Positions 18,457 to 27,827 of a stretch of DNA of 64,000 nucleotides are shown one piece after another. Within the stretch, counting starts at the first letter, position 1; each line of letters starts with the position of its first letter. The notes below the pieces were generated by a model. It ran no database searches. It was given only the letters and a program-made list of their open reading frames with translations, and had not been told where the DNA came from. A program made the translations under genes and the position numbers. The stretch is from Bacteroidia bacterium. GTDB lineage: Bacteria > Bacteroidota > Bacteroidia > B-17B0 > Aurantibacillaceae. Location of the stretch: the NCBI GenBank assembly GCA_016787445.1, contig JAEUTQ010000083.1:1-64000 (forward strand), in the 5' to 3' direction.

Positions 18457-19221
18457 ATGCCACAAATTTCGGTTGTTATCATAACTTTTAACGAAGAAAA
18501 AAACATTGCCCGTTGTCTGGATTCGGTGAAAGAGGTGGCGGATGAAATTGTGGTGCTGGATTCATTCAGTACTGATAAAACCAAGGAAATCTGTGAAAGT
18601 AAAGGCGTGAGTTTTTATCAGCATAAATTTGATGGGCACATCCAACAAAAAAACAGAGCCATCACCTATGCCAAATTTCCGCATGTTTTATCCTTAGATG
18701 CGGATGAAGCCTTGGATGATACGCTTAAAAAATCCATTCTCGACGTAAAAAATAATTGGAGCAAGGATGGTTATTATATGAATCGCTTAACAAATTATTG
18801 CGGACATTGGGTAAAACATTGTAATTGGTATCCGGATAAAAAATTGCGATTGTGGGATAGCCGTAAAGGTGCGTGGACCGGAATTAATCCGCACGATAAA
18901 TATGAAATGAAGGACGGTGATAAGAATACAGGTTACTTAAAAGGCGATATTTTACATTACAGTTATTACAGCGTAGAAGATCACTATAAACAAGTAGAGT
19001 ATTTCACCACTATTGCTTCTAAAGCATTTTTCGAAGCGGGAAAGAAAGCGCCTATTTATAAATTACTGGTGAATCCCATCGCGAAATTTATCGATCATTA
19101 TATTTTGCATTTAGGATTTTTGGACGGAAAGGCCGGGTATTTAATTTCAAAAATTTCGGCATACGCCACGTATTTAAAATATAAAAAATTAAGAGAATTA
19201 TACCGTGCAAAAGCTGCCTGA
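18457..19221 (+). CDS. Glycosyltransferase family 2 (WaaE/KdtX-like)
   Basis: A 254-residue GT-A enzyme: SVVIITFNEEKNIARCLDS at the start, an SLDADEAL DxD-type metal site, and a C-terminal segment HYSYYSVEDHYKQ typical of the WaaE/KdtX group that adds sugars to the LPS core. It overlaps the GT9 gene by 17 bp, so the pair is coupled and probably builds lipopolysaccharide core. Confidence 0.9.
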   Translation: MPQISVVIITFNEEKNIARCLDSVKEVADEIVVLDSFSTDKTKEICESKGVSFYQHKFDGHIQQKNRAITYAKFPHVLSLDADEALDDTLKKSILDVKNNWSKDGYYMNRLTNYCGHWVKHCNWYPDKKLRLWDSRKGAWTGINPHDKYEMKDGDKNTGYLKGDILHYSYYSVEDHYKQVEYFTTIASKAFFEAGKKAPIYKLLVNPIAKFIDHYILHLGFLDGKAGYLISKISAYATYLKYKKLRELYRAKAA

Positions 19222-20188
19222 TAATTTTTCACTCATAATAAGTCGTACCGACAGTATTGGTGATGTGGTACTCACACTGCCAATGGCCGGCTACATTAAA
19301 AAGTATTTTCCTCACTGTAAAATTATTTTCTTAGGAAGAAACTATACGCGCGATGTAGTAGTATTATCGCAGTTTGTGGATGAGTTTGTAAGTTGGGATG
19401 ATGTGGAAGCAAGAAAAAATTTAAAAGCCGATTGCATCATTCATGTTTTCCCGGTAAAGGAAATAGCACAACAAGCTAAACAAAATGGAATTAAGCTTCG
19501 CGTTGGAACTACCAACCGTTTATACCATTGGATGACGTGCAATAAATTAATTTCATTATCGAGAAAAAATTCTCCATTACACGAGTCGCAGCTTAACTTA
19601 CAACTATTGAAATTTTTAGGAATTCCAACCGAATTAAAGTTGGAGGCTGTAAAAAACTATTACGGTTTTACAAATGCCGCAGCTTTGGATGAAGAGTGGA
19701 AAAACCTGATTGATTCAACAAAAACGAATGTGATCCTGCATCCTAAATCGAAAGGAAGTGCTAGAGAATGGGGCCTGGAAAATTTTTCAACTTTAATCGA
19801 TGCTTTAGATAAAAATAAATTTAAAATTTTCATCAGCGGAACGAAGGAAGAAGGACAATTGGTTAAACCACTTTTAGAAAAGCATAAAGACATAGTAGAT
19901 TTAACCGGTCAATTAAGTTTAAAGCAATTTATCAGTTTCATCAATCATGCCGATGCTTTGGTGGCCGCAAGTACAGGTCCGTTACACATTGCCTCTGCTT
20001 TAGGAAAAAAAGCAATAGGTTTATTTGCACCAATGCGACCAATACATCCCGGAAGATGGATGCCGGTTGGCGAAAAGGCAAATTATTTAGTATTGAATAA
20101 AGAATGCAGTGATTGCCGTAAAAACAACGATTGTCATTGTATACGTGAAATAAAAGCAAAACAAGTTGTAGATTTACTTAATAAATAA
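19205..20188 (+). CDS. Glycosyltransferase family 9 (heptosyltransferase-like)
   Basis: A 327-residue GT-B enzyme with the GT9 N-terminal pattern (IISRTDSIGDVVLTLPM) and C-terminal nucleotide-sugar site ASTGPLHIASALGKKAIGLFAP. A Cys-rich tail (CSDCRKNNDCHC) is typical of ADP-heptose LPS heptosyltransferases. Predicted to extend LPS core with the preceding gene. Confidence 0.9.
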   Translation: MQKLPDNFSLIISRTDSIGDVVLTLPMAGYIKKYFPHCKIIFLGRNYTRDVVVLSQFVDEFVSWDDVEARKNLKADCIIHVFPVKEIAQQAKQNGIKLRVGTTNRLYHWMTCNKLISLSRKNSPLHESQLNLQLLKFLGIPTELKLEAVKNYYGFTNAAALDEEWKNLIDSTKTNVILHPKSKGSAREWGLENFSTLIDALDKNKFKIFISGTKEEGQLVKPLLEKHKDIVDLTGQLSLKQFISFINHADALVAASTGPLHIASALGKKAIGLFAPMRPIHPGRWMPVGEKANYLVLNKECSDCRKNNDCHCIREIKAKQVVDLLNK

Positions 20189-20191
20189 AAT

Positions 20192-20267
20192 CGTCATTGC
20201 GAGCGATAGCGAAGCAATCCTGATAATAGATTGCTTCAGTCGGGCGCAGCCCTCTTTCGCAATGACG
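20192..20267. repeat. Nested inverted repeat (CGTCATTGCGA type)
   Basis: Outer arms CGTCATTGCGA (20192-20202) and TCGCAATGACG (20257-20267) are exact complements; inner arms GAAGCAATC (20211-20219) and GATTGCTTC (20229-20237) also pair. The whole can fold as a long hairpin between the GT9 and SDR genes. This is a familiar dispersed element in Bacteroidota and may also terminate transcription. Confidence 0.7.
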
Positions 20268-20278
20268 GAAAAACAAAA

Positions 20279-21076
20279 ATGAGTGTATTTAAAGATAAAG
20301 TGATTTGGATAACCGGTGCTTCTTCCGGTATTGGAGAAGCTTTGGCTTTGGAGTTCGCCAAGCGTGAAGCGCGACTTATACTTTCCGCGCGCCGTGAAGA
20401 TGAATTAAAGCGCGTGGCAAAAGAAACCAAATTACCGGATTTAGACATAATGGTTTTGCCGTTTGACTTGAAGGATACTTCCAATGCATCTGCCTTAGCT
20501 GCGCAAATCATGAATAAATTCGGACGTATTGATATTTTAATTAATAATGGCGGATACAGTCAGCGCTCAGAGGCCATTGTTACCGATGAAAAAACAGAAC
20601 GCGAATTAATTGAGGTTAATTATTTCGCGCACGTGAATATTACCAAGGCTGTATTGCCTTATATGAAGCGACAAAAAAACGGCCACATTGTTGTGATAAG
20701 CAGTATTGCCGGGAAGTTCGGATTTTATTTGCGCTCTTCTTACTCAGCCGCCAAACATGCTTTACACGGTTATTTTGAAAGTTTACGCTTAGAGACTGAA
20801 AAGCTCGGGATAAAAACCTTGATGGTTTGTCCGGGTAAAGTTAAGACCAATGTTTCTTTGAATGCGGTAAGTGATGGCGGCAAGCAACACGGACAAATGG
20901 ATGAGAGTCATGAGAATGCCATGAGTGCTGAAGTATGCGCTCAACAAATCATTAAAGGCATCATCAATCAAGATGAAGAAATTTTCATTGGTGGCAAGGA
21001 GTTATTAGCTGTTAAAATCAAACGATTCTTTCCAAAATGGTTTGGAAAAATTATTCGTAAGCAAAGTCCGTATTGA
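20279..21076 (+). CDS. Short-chain dehydrogenase/reductase
   Basis: A 265-residue SDR with the NAD(P) loop TGASSGIGEAL, NNGG, catalytic Ser in VVISSIAGK and the YSAAK pair. The start at 20279 (MSVFKDKVIWITG) is chosen because the longer frame would read through the nested repeat. It resembles the DHRS7/short-chain type acting on lipids or sterol-like substrates; the substrate is unknown. Confidence 0.9.
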   Translation: MSVFKDKVIWITGASSGIGEALALEFAKREARLILSARREDELKRVAKETKLPDLDIMVLPFDLKDTSNASALAAQIMNKFGRIDILINNGGYSQRSEAIVTDEKTERELIEVNYFAHVNITKAVLPYMKRQKNGHIVVISSIAGKFGFYLRSSYSAAKHALHGYFESLRLETEKLGIKTLMVCPGKVKTNVSLNAVSDGGKQHGQMDESHENAMSAEVCAQQIIKGIINQDEEIFIGGKELLAVKIKRFFPKWFGKIIRKQSPY

Positions 21077-21078
21077 TT

Positions 21079-21321
21079 TCCCGCAGATAGCGCGGATTTT
21101 CGCAGATAGTTCAACTTCATTCTACATTTCTTATTTGAGTTATTCAAAAAAAATTCTATGTGTTTTCGTGCTGAGGGCTTGAGATTTCGGATCTAATTCT
21201 ACTCTTTTTTTCTTCTTATGTGCAAGAAAATCTTAACCTCTCTTAACACCAAACTATGCGTTTAATCATATTTTTAAGAATGAAATTAAATTTACTTTGG
21301 ATATTCATTAAAGAAGCGCAA
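21079..21321. other. Intergenic stretch with CGCAGAT direct repeat
   Basis: Two CGCAGAT copies (near 21081 and 21101) flank GCGGATTTT, a repeat often seen between Bacteroidota genes. No operator or RNA structure was recognised before the next gene. Confidence 0.35.
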
Positions 21322-23097
21322 ATGTCACATACATTTCATATACCTGTCATGGGATTATGCTACACGGTAGATACACCACTTAAGGTAGCCAAGTTTGGAA
21401 TTAACTCAGTAGTATCGATTATAGAAGACACCTTAATTGAAAAGATGAGGGTGTACCATTCGAAAAAAAACAATATCGATTATGTACCTATCACGAATAA
21501 TGACGACGATTATAGAGCAAAACGCATTACCGGCTATTTAAATTTGATGAACAAGTTAATTAAATCGGAATTCGAAAAAATAATGGAGGAAGACATATTA
21601 ACAAGTAAGGCAATTAAAGAGATAGTAGATGTGTTTCCTGATGATTCTGAAATTAAAAAGCTTTATATGCAAATCAGGCAAAATAAGGATGAATTTGACA
21701 ATTTGGAACTGCAGGCAAAATTCATATCCTTATTAAATCCCGGAAGTATTGATGTTAACATCATGACTAAGTGTGACAATTTTACCTATGATAAAGAGGG
21801 GCAAAGACTACCTGAATATTATTCAGATGCGCACAGTGCATTACGCGGATACGCGCAAAGCGATTTGGAATCATCTGTTGTGTTTTCAGCAGGATTAAAT
21901 CCAAAACTATATAGTTATTGCGCTACTTTTGAAGATTTTTTACCTGATAAAAAGGGAAAAATCAAAAAGAAAATTATAGTAAAAGTCAGTGATTACAGAT
22001 CGGCATATATTCAGGGGAAGTTCTTAGCAAAAAAAGGATTAATTGTTAGTGAGTTTAGAATTGAGTCCGGATTAAATTGCGGAGGGCATTCTTTTATATC
22101 GGATGGTGTGTTGTTAGGACCGGTTTTGGAAGAATTTAAATTGAAGCGCGATACCCTAAGAAAAGAATTAATTGCGATGTGTAATGATTACTTGAAGCAA
22201 AACGGTAAGAAAACAGTGAGTGATAACTACAAAATTAAATTATCTGTTCAGGGTGGTGTAGGCACGTCTCAAGAACATAATTTTTTAATAAAATATTATG
22301 GCGTAGATTCAGTTGGATGGGGCAGTCCGTTTTTATTGGTACCGGAGGTCACTTTAGTAGATGAGAACACTAGAGATTTATTATCAAACTCAAAAGAGGA
22401 AGACTATTACTTAAGTAATGCTTCGCCTTTAGGAGTGAAATTTAATAATTTCAAACTTAGTACATCTGTTGCTACTATTAAGGAGAGAATATCAAAAAAC
22501 CGTCCCGGAAGTCCTTGTGTAAAAAAGTATTTAGCTTTTAATACTGAATTTACTGAAAAACCAATATGTGTTGCCTCACGCGAGTATCAGTCGAAGAAAA
22601 TCGAATCTCTGAAATCGATGAATCTTAAGCCTGAGGAATTTGAAAGAGAATTTAATAAAGTAGTTGAGAAGGAGTGTCTTTGTGAGGGATTATCTGTTGG
22701 AGGACTTATTACATATGGAATTGAGGATAAGAAACGGCCGCAGGGAGTTGCGGTTTGTCCGGGCCCTAATTTAGCCTACTTTAAGGGAACTTTTACGCTT
22801 AAGCAAATGATTGACCATATTTATGGTAGAACATCGCTTTTAGAAAAGGTTTCTCGGCCGAATATGTTTATTAACGAAATCGCGCTTAATATTAAATATC
22901 TCAAGAACATGAGAATTGAGGATATCGGGACGAAAGATTTAGTTCAAAGATTTACAGCATATAAACTTACATTGCTGACCAATATTCAGTATTACAAGGA
23001 AATGGTTTGGGAATACATCAACAAGCCCTCTTTATTGCCAACTAATTTCTTAATTGATTTATACGATAAAGAGCGCGAGCTTTTGGCGTATAACTAA
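21322..23097 (+). CDS. Large FMN-barrel-like protein, function unknown
   Basis: A 591-residue protein if started at MSHTFHIPVMG (21322); the frame is open from 21256. It has features of the nitronate-monooxygenase/glutamate-synthase type TIM barrels: an N-terminal HIPVMGLCYTVDTPLKVAKFG, an ESGLNCGGHSF segment like the xxAGGH motif, and QGGVGTSQEHNFL followed by VGWGSPFLLVPE, like the phosphate-binding loop. The C-terminal third is rich in Cys (SPCVKKYL, CLCEGLS, AVCPGPN) and could hold a metal or cluster. I know no assigned function. It stands alone. Confidence 0.6.
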   Translation: MSHTFHIPVMGLCYTVDTPLKVAKFGINSVVSIIEDTLIEKMRVYHSKKNNIDYVPITNNDDDYRAKRITGYLNLMNKLIKSEFEKIMEEDILTSKAIKEIVDVFPDDSEIKKLYMQIRQNKDEFDNLELQAKFISLLNPGSIDVNIMTKCDNFTYDKEGQRLPEYYSDAHSALRGYAQSDLESSVVFSAGLNPKLYSYCATFEDFLPDKKGKIKKKIIVKVSDYRSAYIQGKFLAKKGLIVSEFRIESGLNCGGHSFISDGVLLGPVLEEFKLKRDTLRKELIAMCNDYLKQNGKKTVSDNYKIKLSVQGGVGTSQEHNFLIKYYGVDSVGWGSPFLLVPEVTLVDENTRDLLSNSKEEDYYLSNASPLGVKFNNFKLSTSVATIKERISKNRPGSPCVKKYLAFNTEFTEKPICVASREYQSKKIESLKSMNLKPEEFEREFNKVVEKECLCEGLSVGGLITYGIEDKKRPQGVAVCPGPNLAYFKGTFTLKQMIDHIYGRTSLLEKVSRPNMFINEIALNIKYLKNMRIEDIGTKDLVQRFTAYKLTLLTNIQYYKEMVWEYINKPSLLPTNFLIDLYDKERELLAYN

Positions 23098-23705
23098 AAT
23101 TTGTTCATCCATTGGCAAATTAGAGAATACAAATCTGCCTGTAATGACAGCCCTTTATCTTTTGCGTACCAAAAATGAAGTTGTTTTACAAATTCATCAT
23201 GCGAAATTGTTGGATTTTGTGACTTGAGTGATTTAACCATTGAAGCAATTTCAGTTGGTCGTGGCCCCCAGTTACCAATTTCGCTATTTGTAAGAGAATT
23301 TGTACAAATGAGTTTGGGAATAGATTTAGAACCATTTGTAGAATATTGGTTCATCAATTCATCATTTTCATCTCTTAAAATTATTTTCAAGTGGATGCCT
23401 TCGTTAAGCTCCGAAATTTTGTGAATAATAGGAAGACACTGTGCGCTATCGCCACACCAAGCTTCTGAGATAACAAGCCAATCCCAATTAATCGACTTAT
23501 TATTCGTTAATAGTTTTGTGAGTTTTTCCTCAAGATCAATTTGTTTGTAGATGCGGGTCATTCGGTGAGCATTCAGTTTCGTTGCTTCAATTCTGTTTGC
23601 TGATTGTTCGCCTCCGGTTGTTGTATGATTAGCAGAACATTGTTGCGTTAGTTGATAATATTCGTCATACGAATAGAATCGGGTGTTTGTTTTAAGTTTC
23701 AACAT
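23094..23705 (-). CDS. Thioredoxin family protein
   Basis: A 203-residue protein of the thioredoxin_9 type: WLVISEAWCGDSAQCLPII contains Cys residues separated by four residues rather than a CxxC, and ends in helices (WYAKDKGLSLQADLY). The start at 23705 (MLKLKTN) is preferred over 23714. It is convergent with the FMN-barrel-like gene (4-bp overlap) and divergent from the RIC gene, and may share the FNR-type box between them. Confidence 0.82.
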   Translation of the reverse strand: MLKLKTNTRFYSYDEYYQLTQQCSANHTTTGGEQSANRIEATKLNAHRMTRIYKQIDLEEKLTKLLTNNKSINWDWLVISEAWCGDSAQCLPIIHKISELNEGIHLKIILRDENDELMNQYSTNGSKSIPKLICTNSLTNSEIGNWGPRPTEIASMVKSLKSQNPTISHDEFVKQLHFWYAKDKGLSLQADLYSLICQWMNKF

Positions 23706-23807
23706 GATATGCAAAGTAATAAAGCATATAAATAAATAAATATGATAAAACGCATAAAATTATAGGTGTTAAACAGGTGTGAGGTCAATGATATGTCATA
23801 TTTAAAT

Positions 23808-23851
23808 ATGATTATAATCATAAAACAAGCTATGCCTTCCATGTAGCTTTG
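23808..23851 (+). promoter_or_regulatory. FNR-type box and promoter of the RIC gene
   Basis: A perfect palindrome ATGATTATAATCAT (23808-23821) lies with its centre 33 bp upstream of the centre of a -7 element TAGCTTTG (23844-23851), which matches TAnnTTTG exactly. A start site near 23857 would put the box at about -41.5, the usual class II position for FNR-type activators. Confidence 0.78.
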
Positions 23852-23866
23852 TATAAAAAACAAGCT

Positions 23867-24826
23867 ATGGAAACTATAGATATTATTGATGTTACGGTTA
23901 TTGAACCAAAACTTAAGCATCCAACCATTTTTAACAAATTCGACGACATGGAGGGCGGTCAAAGCCTGATAATCTACAATGATCATGATCCCAAGCCGTT
24001 ATATTATCAATTACTTGGCGAAAGAGGCAATATCTTTAAATGGGAATATTTAGAGGAAGGACCTGATTATTGGAGGGTTAAAATCTCTAAATTTAATCCT
24101 AACGACAAAGAGGCAACAATTGGTGAGATGGTGAAGAATGATTACAGAAAGGCGGAAATATTTAAAAAATACGGAATTGATTTTTGTTGTGGAGGAAAAA
24201 AAACTGTCTCAAAGAGCTGTCAGGAAAAGGGTGTTGATGTTGTTGAACTCGAAAAGGAATTAAAAGCCTTAGATAATAACACACAAACACTTCCGTCGCA
24301 AGATTTTGATAGTTGGGAATTGGACTTTTTAGCAGATTACATATTAAATACACATCATCGGTATATAATTCAGGCTAATCCTGTTATTTTTGAATATACT
24401 CAAAAAGTGCAACGAGTGCATGGTGAGCGAAATCCGGAGTTGGTAGAAATTGCAAGTTTGTTTATGGATTTAATGAACGAACTTAATTGTCATATGATGA
24501 AGGAAGAAAAAATTTTATTTCCATACATTAAGAGTCTTTCCATATCCAAAAGACAAGGTAAAGAATTTGCAGCAGCAGGATTTGGCACAGTTGCAAATCC
24601 AATCTCAATGATGGAATCGGAACACGATGCTGCGGGGGAAATAGTAGAGAAGATCAGAAATCTCACCAATAATTATGCGCCGCCTTCAAACGCCTGCAAT
24701 ACCTATAGAGTTTCGTTCGCGAAGTTAAAGGAATATCAGGATGATTTATTTCAACATATTCATTTAGAAAACAACATTCTGTTTCCGAAGGCAATTGCGT
24801 TGGAAAAAGAATTACTCAAGGGTTAA
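23867..24826 (+). CDS. ric: Iron-sulfur repair di-iron protein with N-terminal DUF2249 domain
   Basis: Three parts are visible in 319 residues: a DUF2249 domain (residues about 15-70), a ScdA_N domain with YGIDFCCGGKK and KSCQEKG, and a hemerythrin-like domain with di-iron ligands in HHRYI, HMMKEEKILFP, SEHDAAGE and HIHLENNILFP. RIC/YtfE/ScdA proteins repair Fe-S clusters damaged by NO or oxidants. The start at 23867 follows the predicted promoter; the upstream Met at 23849 overlaps the -7 element. It heads a run of nitrosative-stress genes. Confidence 0.93.
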   Translation: METIDIIDVTVIEPKLKHPTIFNKFDDMEGGQSLIIYNDHDPKPLYYQLLGERGNIFKWEYLEEGPDYWRVKISKFNPNDKEATIGEMVKNDYRKAEIFKKYGIDFCCGGKKTVSKSCQEKGVDVVELEKELKALDNNTQTLPSQDFDSWELDFLADYILNTHHRYIIQANPVIFEYTQKVQRVHGERNPELVEIASLFMDLMNELNCHMMKEEKILFPYIKSLSISKRQGKEFAAAGFGTVANPISMMESEHDAAGEIVEKIRNLTNNYAPPSNACNTYRVSFAKLKEYQDDLFQHIHLENNILFPKAIALEKELLKG

Positions 24827-24878
24827 AGTTAGCCGGTATAAATGTTTGAGGCCAATTAAATTATAACAATTGGAAGCT

Positions 24879-25685
24879 ATGGTAATTACTGAAAACACCA
24901 AAATAAGTGAATTAATTAAGGCAAATGAAAAAGCAATTGACGCGATTGCCTCAATAAATAAGCATTTCGAAAAATTGAGAAATCCCATTTTACGGAAAAT
25001 ATTGGCGTCGCGTGTTACTATAGCTGATGCGGCGAAAATCGGAAACTCAAGTGTAGATGTTTTTTTTCTAAAGCTGGCCCACTTGGGATTTACAGTAAAT
25101 ACGAACGAAAAATCGGAGACACCCGAAACGCGAACAGATCATCACCTATGGCAACAAATGGAAAGTAAAACTGTAATGGAAATGGATGTGCGTCCGCAAA
25201 TCGCTTCTAATCTCGATCCGTTTAATGATATTTACAATTGTGTAAATAAACTTCAAGCGAATCAGGTTTTTAAACTTATTAATTCCTTTGAGCCAATTCC
25301 CCTAATTAAATTACTCCGACAAAAGGGATACATCTGTGAAGTAAAGAAGCAGAACGATGTTATTCTTACTTTAATAATGAAAACTGATTCGGTTCAAAAT
25401 GCTATGGAATCTGTTACTACTCATGAAGACACGGATTTTGATAAAACTGCTGCGCATTATCGAAATTGCACCGTTACAATTGATGTTCGTGAAATGGAAA
25501 TGCCAAAGCCGATGATAAGTATTTTGGAAGAATGTAGCAAGTTGCAATCAGGTCGGGCTCTGTTTGTGAAACATAAGCGTGTTCCACAATTTTTGTTTCC
25601 TGAGTTGTCCGCATTACACTTTCAATGGAAGCTAAAGAAGATAGACGAAGATAATGTACATTTAATTATTTACAAGAATGATTAG
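24879..25685 (+). CDS. DUF1858-DUF2249-DUF2249 protein
   Basis: A 268-residue soluble protein. Residues 1-75 match the DUF1858 helical domain (TKISELIKANEKAIDAIASI, ending LGFTV), followed by two DUF2249 domains (VMEMDVRPQ... and VTIDVREMEMPKPM...). DUF2249 domains occur beside NO-responsive proteins and are thought to take part in cluster or sulfur chemistry; the function is unproven. The ATG of the next gene overlaps its stop. Start 24879 is preferred over the TTG at 24870. Confidence 0.8.
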   Translation: MVITENTKISELIKANEKAIDAIASINKHFEKLRNPILRKILASRVTIADAAKIGNSSVDVFFLKLAHLGFTVNTNEKSETPETRTDHHLWQQMESKTVMEMDVRPQIASNLDPFNDIYNCVNKLQANQVFKLINSFEPIPLIKLLRQKGYICEVKKQNDVILTLIMKTDSVQNAMESVTTHEDTDFDKTAAHYRNCTVTIDVREMEMPKPMISILEECSKLQSGRALFVKHKRVPQFLFPELSALHFQWKLKKIDEDNVHLIIYKND

Positions 25686-26982
25686 CGTAACAAAAAATGC
25701 TCCACCGGCAAATATTGTCATTCCTCATTTTATTGCGGGAGCGTTTTCATTTCTTGTGTTATGTTTACTGATGGCGCTTTCGCCGGAGTCTTTTCAGTTA
25801 CACTATTTCAATCCTAATTTACTTGCCATAACACATCTCGGTGTTTTAGGATGGGCAAGTAATATTATTTTAGGAGCCTTGTATCAATTATTGCCTGTCT
25901 TAACACAGTCACCGCTGTACAGTACTAGATTATCACGACTTTCTTTTTTCCTATTTAATTTAGGGGTTGTAATGCTGGTGTATAGTTTTTATAATTTTCG
26001 AGTGGGTGTAATTATGCTTGTGGCGGCTGCCCTTTTGATAACTGCAGTGACGTTAGTTTTTGCAAATGTGTATTTAACAATAAAAAAGAGCGATAGTAAG
26101 GAAATCGCTCTTGATTTTATTTCAACAGCTATATTTTGGTTATTCGTTACAGCAGTAATAGGCACATTTATGGCAGTAAATTTTGTATATCCTTTTATCA
26201 GAACCGAGCATTTAACACTATTAAAAGTACATGCAAATGTTGGGATAGCGGGATGGTTTATCTTATTAATATTTGGCGTAGCCTCAAAATTGTTGCCTAT
26301 GTTTTTATTATCACACGGAGTTTCTGATAATAAATTAAAGCTCAGTTATTTTTGTATAAATAGTTCGCTGGTTATGTTTTTAACCGATGTTTTAGTATTC
26401 TGCACATTACAAAGAAGTATTATTTATTTTAGCATCGCTGCACTTGGCATTATTAGTTTTTTAACCTATGTTTATGAAATCTATAAAATAAGAGTAAGAA
26501 AAATACCGGATATTGGCATGAAACAATCTCTTATTGCAGTTGTATTTATACTAATTCCTCTTTTAATGGGATTTGCAATCAACAGTAATTTTTTGAAAGG
26601 AGAGTTAGCAAATATAAAATGCAGCATGATTTATCTGACCGCAACAGTTTTTGGAGTAATATCGTTGCTTATTCTCGGGCAAACTTATAAAATACTCCCT
26701 TTTATTGTTTGGATGGACAAGTATGGAAGTGTTGCCGGAAAAAGTAAAGTGCCGTTGCCTAAAGATTTATATTCCGAACCGCTGGCAAAACTACATTTTG
26801 TGCTATTTATGTTAGCTTTTCCTTTGTTTTTAACCGGAATACTTTTTGGGGATACTTTCATATTACAATTAGCGAATATACTTCTGGTTCTAGTAGCACT
26901 TTTGTATACTTACAATGTGCTAAAAATTTGCTACCCTCCGGCTTCTAATACTTTAACGAATATAAGCTATGGACGAACATAA
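25678..26982 (+). CDS. Oxidase subunit I-like 12-helix membrane protein
   Basis: A 434-residue protein with about 12 membrane segments. Two conserved His are in ITHLGVLGW and KVHANVGIAGWF, at positions like the low-spin heme ligands of CcoN/NorB, but the extra His residues of a full oxidase are not obvious. Such proteins accompany RIC and DUF2249 genes in Bacteroidota and are often named NnrS-like or oxidase-I-like. It overlaps both neighbours (8 and 14 bp). A role in NO handling is inference from context. Confidence 0.7.
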   Translation: MISVTKNAPPANIVIPHFIAGAFSFLVLCLLMALSPESFQLHYFNPNLLAITHLGVLGWASNIILGALYQLLPVLTQSPLYSTRLSRLSFFLFNLGVVMLVYSFYNFRVGVIMLVAAALLITAVTLVFANVYLTIKKSDSKEIALDFISTAIFWLFVTAVIGTFMAVNFVYPFIRTEHLTLLKVHANVGIAGWFILLIFGVASKLLPMFLLSHGVSDNKLKLSYFCINSSLVMFLTDVLVFCTLQRSIIYFSIAALGIISFLTYVYEIYKIRVRKIPDIGMKQSLIAVVFILIPLLMGFAINSNFLKGELANIKCSMIYLTATVFGVISLLILGQTYKILPFIVWMDKYGSVAGKSKVPLPKDLYSEPLAKLHFVLFMLAFPLFLTGILFGDTFILQLANILLVLVALLYTYNVLKICYPPASNTLTNISYGRT

Positions 26983-27295
26983 ACAGGCTAACGAAACTGA
27001 GCTCCATATTTTATCCTTGTTAAAAGGAGTAATAGATCCTGAATTAGGTATTAATATAATAGATCTTGGTCTGATTTATGAGATTAGTTTTTCTGAAATT
27101 AACGGCATTAAAATTTTGTTAACCCTCTCCAGTAAAGGTTGTCCGATGGGAGATGTAATTATTAAAATGATAGAGGAAGTTTTAGCGACTCACTATCCTC
27201 AACGTAATACACTTGTAGAGCTAACCTGGGAACCTGCATGGACGACAGACAGAATTACAGAAGAGGGAAGACACGAGCTAAATATGCATTATTGA
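26969..27295 (+). CDS. MIP18/SufT-like metal-sulfur assembly factor (DUF59)
   Basis: A 108-residue DUF59 protein with DPELGINIIDLGLIYEI and the SSKGCPMGD motif holding the conserved Cys. Family members (SufT, PaaD) help insert Fe-S clusters into targets. Its overlap with the membrane protein gene suggests it serves maturation or repair of clusters in this NO-stress operon. Confidence 0.9.
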   Translation: MDEHKQANETELHILSLLKGVIDPELGINIIDLGLIYEISFSEINGIKILLTLSSKGCPMGDVIIKMIEEVLATHYPQRNTLVELTWEPAWTTDRITEEGRHELNMHY

Positions 27296-27320
27296 ATATA
27301 TATAATTAAAATTTTAAACA

Positions 27321-27827
27321 ATGAAAATGATGAATCACCTCTTAACATTTTCGGCAATAATATTTGCTTTTATATCCTGTAGAAGAGAGGAACCGAAGGA
27401 AACAAAAGCGGCAACAACAGGCGTTGTTGAAGTTGATTATACTTATTTTGGTGATCCGATAACTGCCGAAGGAGCTATTGATGTCAACCAATTGACTACA
27501 CAGTTAGCAGGTAAAGATTCGGTATTTGTAAAGGTAAGCGGAACCATTGAGGAAGTTTGTCAAAAGAAGGGTTGCTGGATGAACGTTAACTTAGGTAATG
27601 AACAAAGTATGAAAGTACGCTTTAAAGATTATGCTTTTTTTGTGCCAAAAGATGCGGCTGGTCAAACAGTAATTATAGAGGGTTTTGCTTATAATGATAC
27701 TGTTTCAGTTGCAGAACAGAGACATTATGCAGAGGATGCAGGAAAATCAAAGGAAGAAATAGCAAACATTACGAAACCGGAAATTAGTATTTCGTTTGAA
27801 GCAAATGGCGTTATCATTAAGAAATAA
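27321..27827 (+). CDS. DUF4920 lipoprotein
   Basis: A 168-residue protein with a lipoprotein signal (FSAIIFAFISC, Cys as lipid site) and a DUF4920 domain with the VCQKKGCWMNV Cys pair, a beta-barrel seen widely in Bacteroidota. Function unknown; the Cys pair may bind metal. Cotranscribed with the RIC operon by spacing. Confidence 0.84.
   Translation: MKMMNHLLTFSAIIFAFISCRREEPKETKAATTGVVEVDYTYFGDPITAEGAIDVNQLTTQLAGKDSVFVKVSGTIEEVCQKKGCWMNVNLGNEQSMKVRFKDYAFFVPKDAAGQTVIIEGFAYNDTVSVAEQRHYAEDAGKSKEEIANITKPEISISFEANGVIIKK

Noticed and set aside
20231-20278. N-terminal extension of the SDR
   Set aside because: The extension is encoded by the arm of an inverted repeat and is not conserved in SDR proteins.
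23789-23800. ATGATATGTCAT as a second FNR-type site before RIC
   Set aside because: The spacing is two bases shorter than in the other boxes and the half-sites are incomplete.
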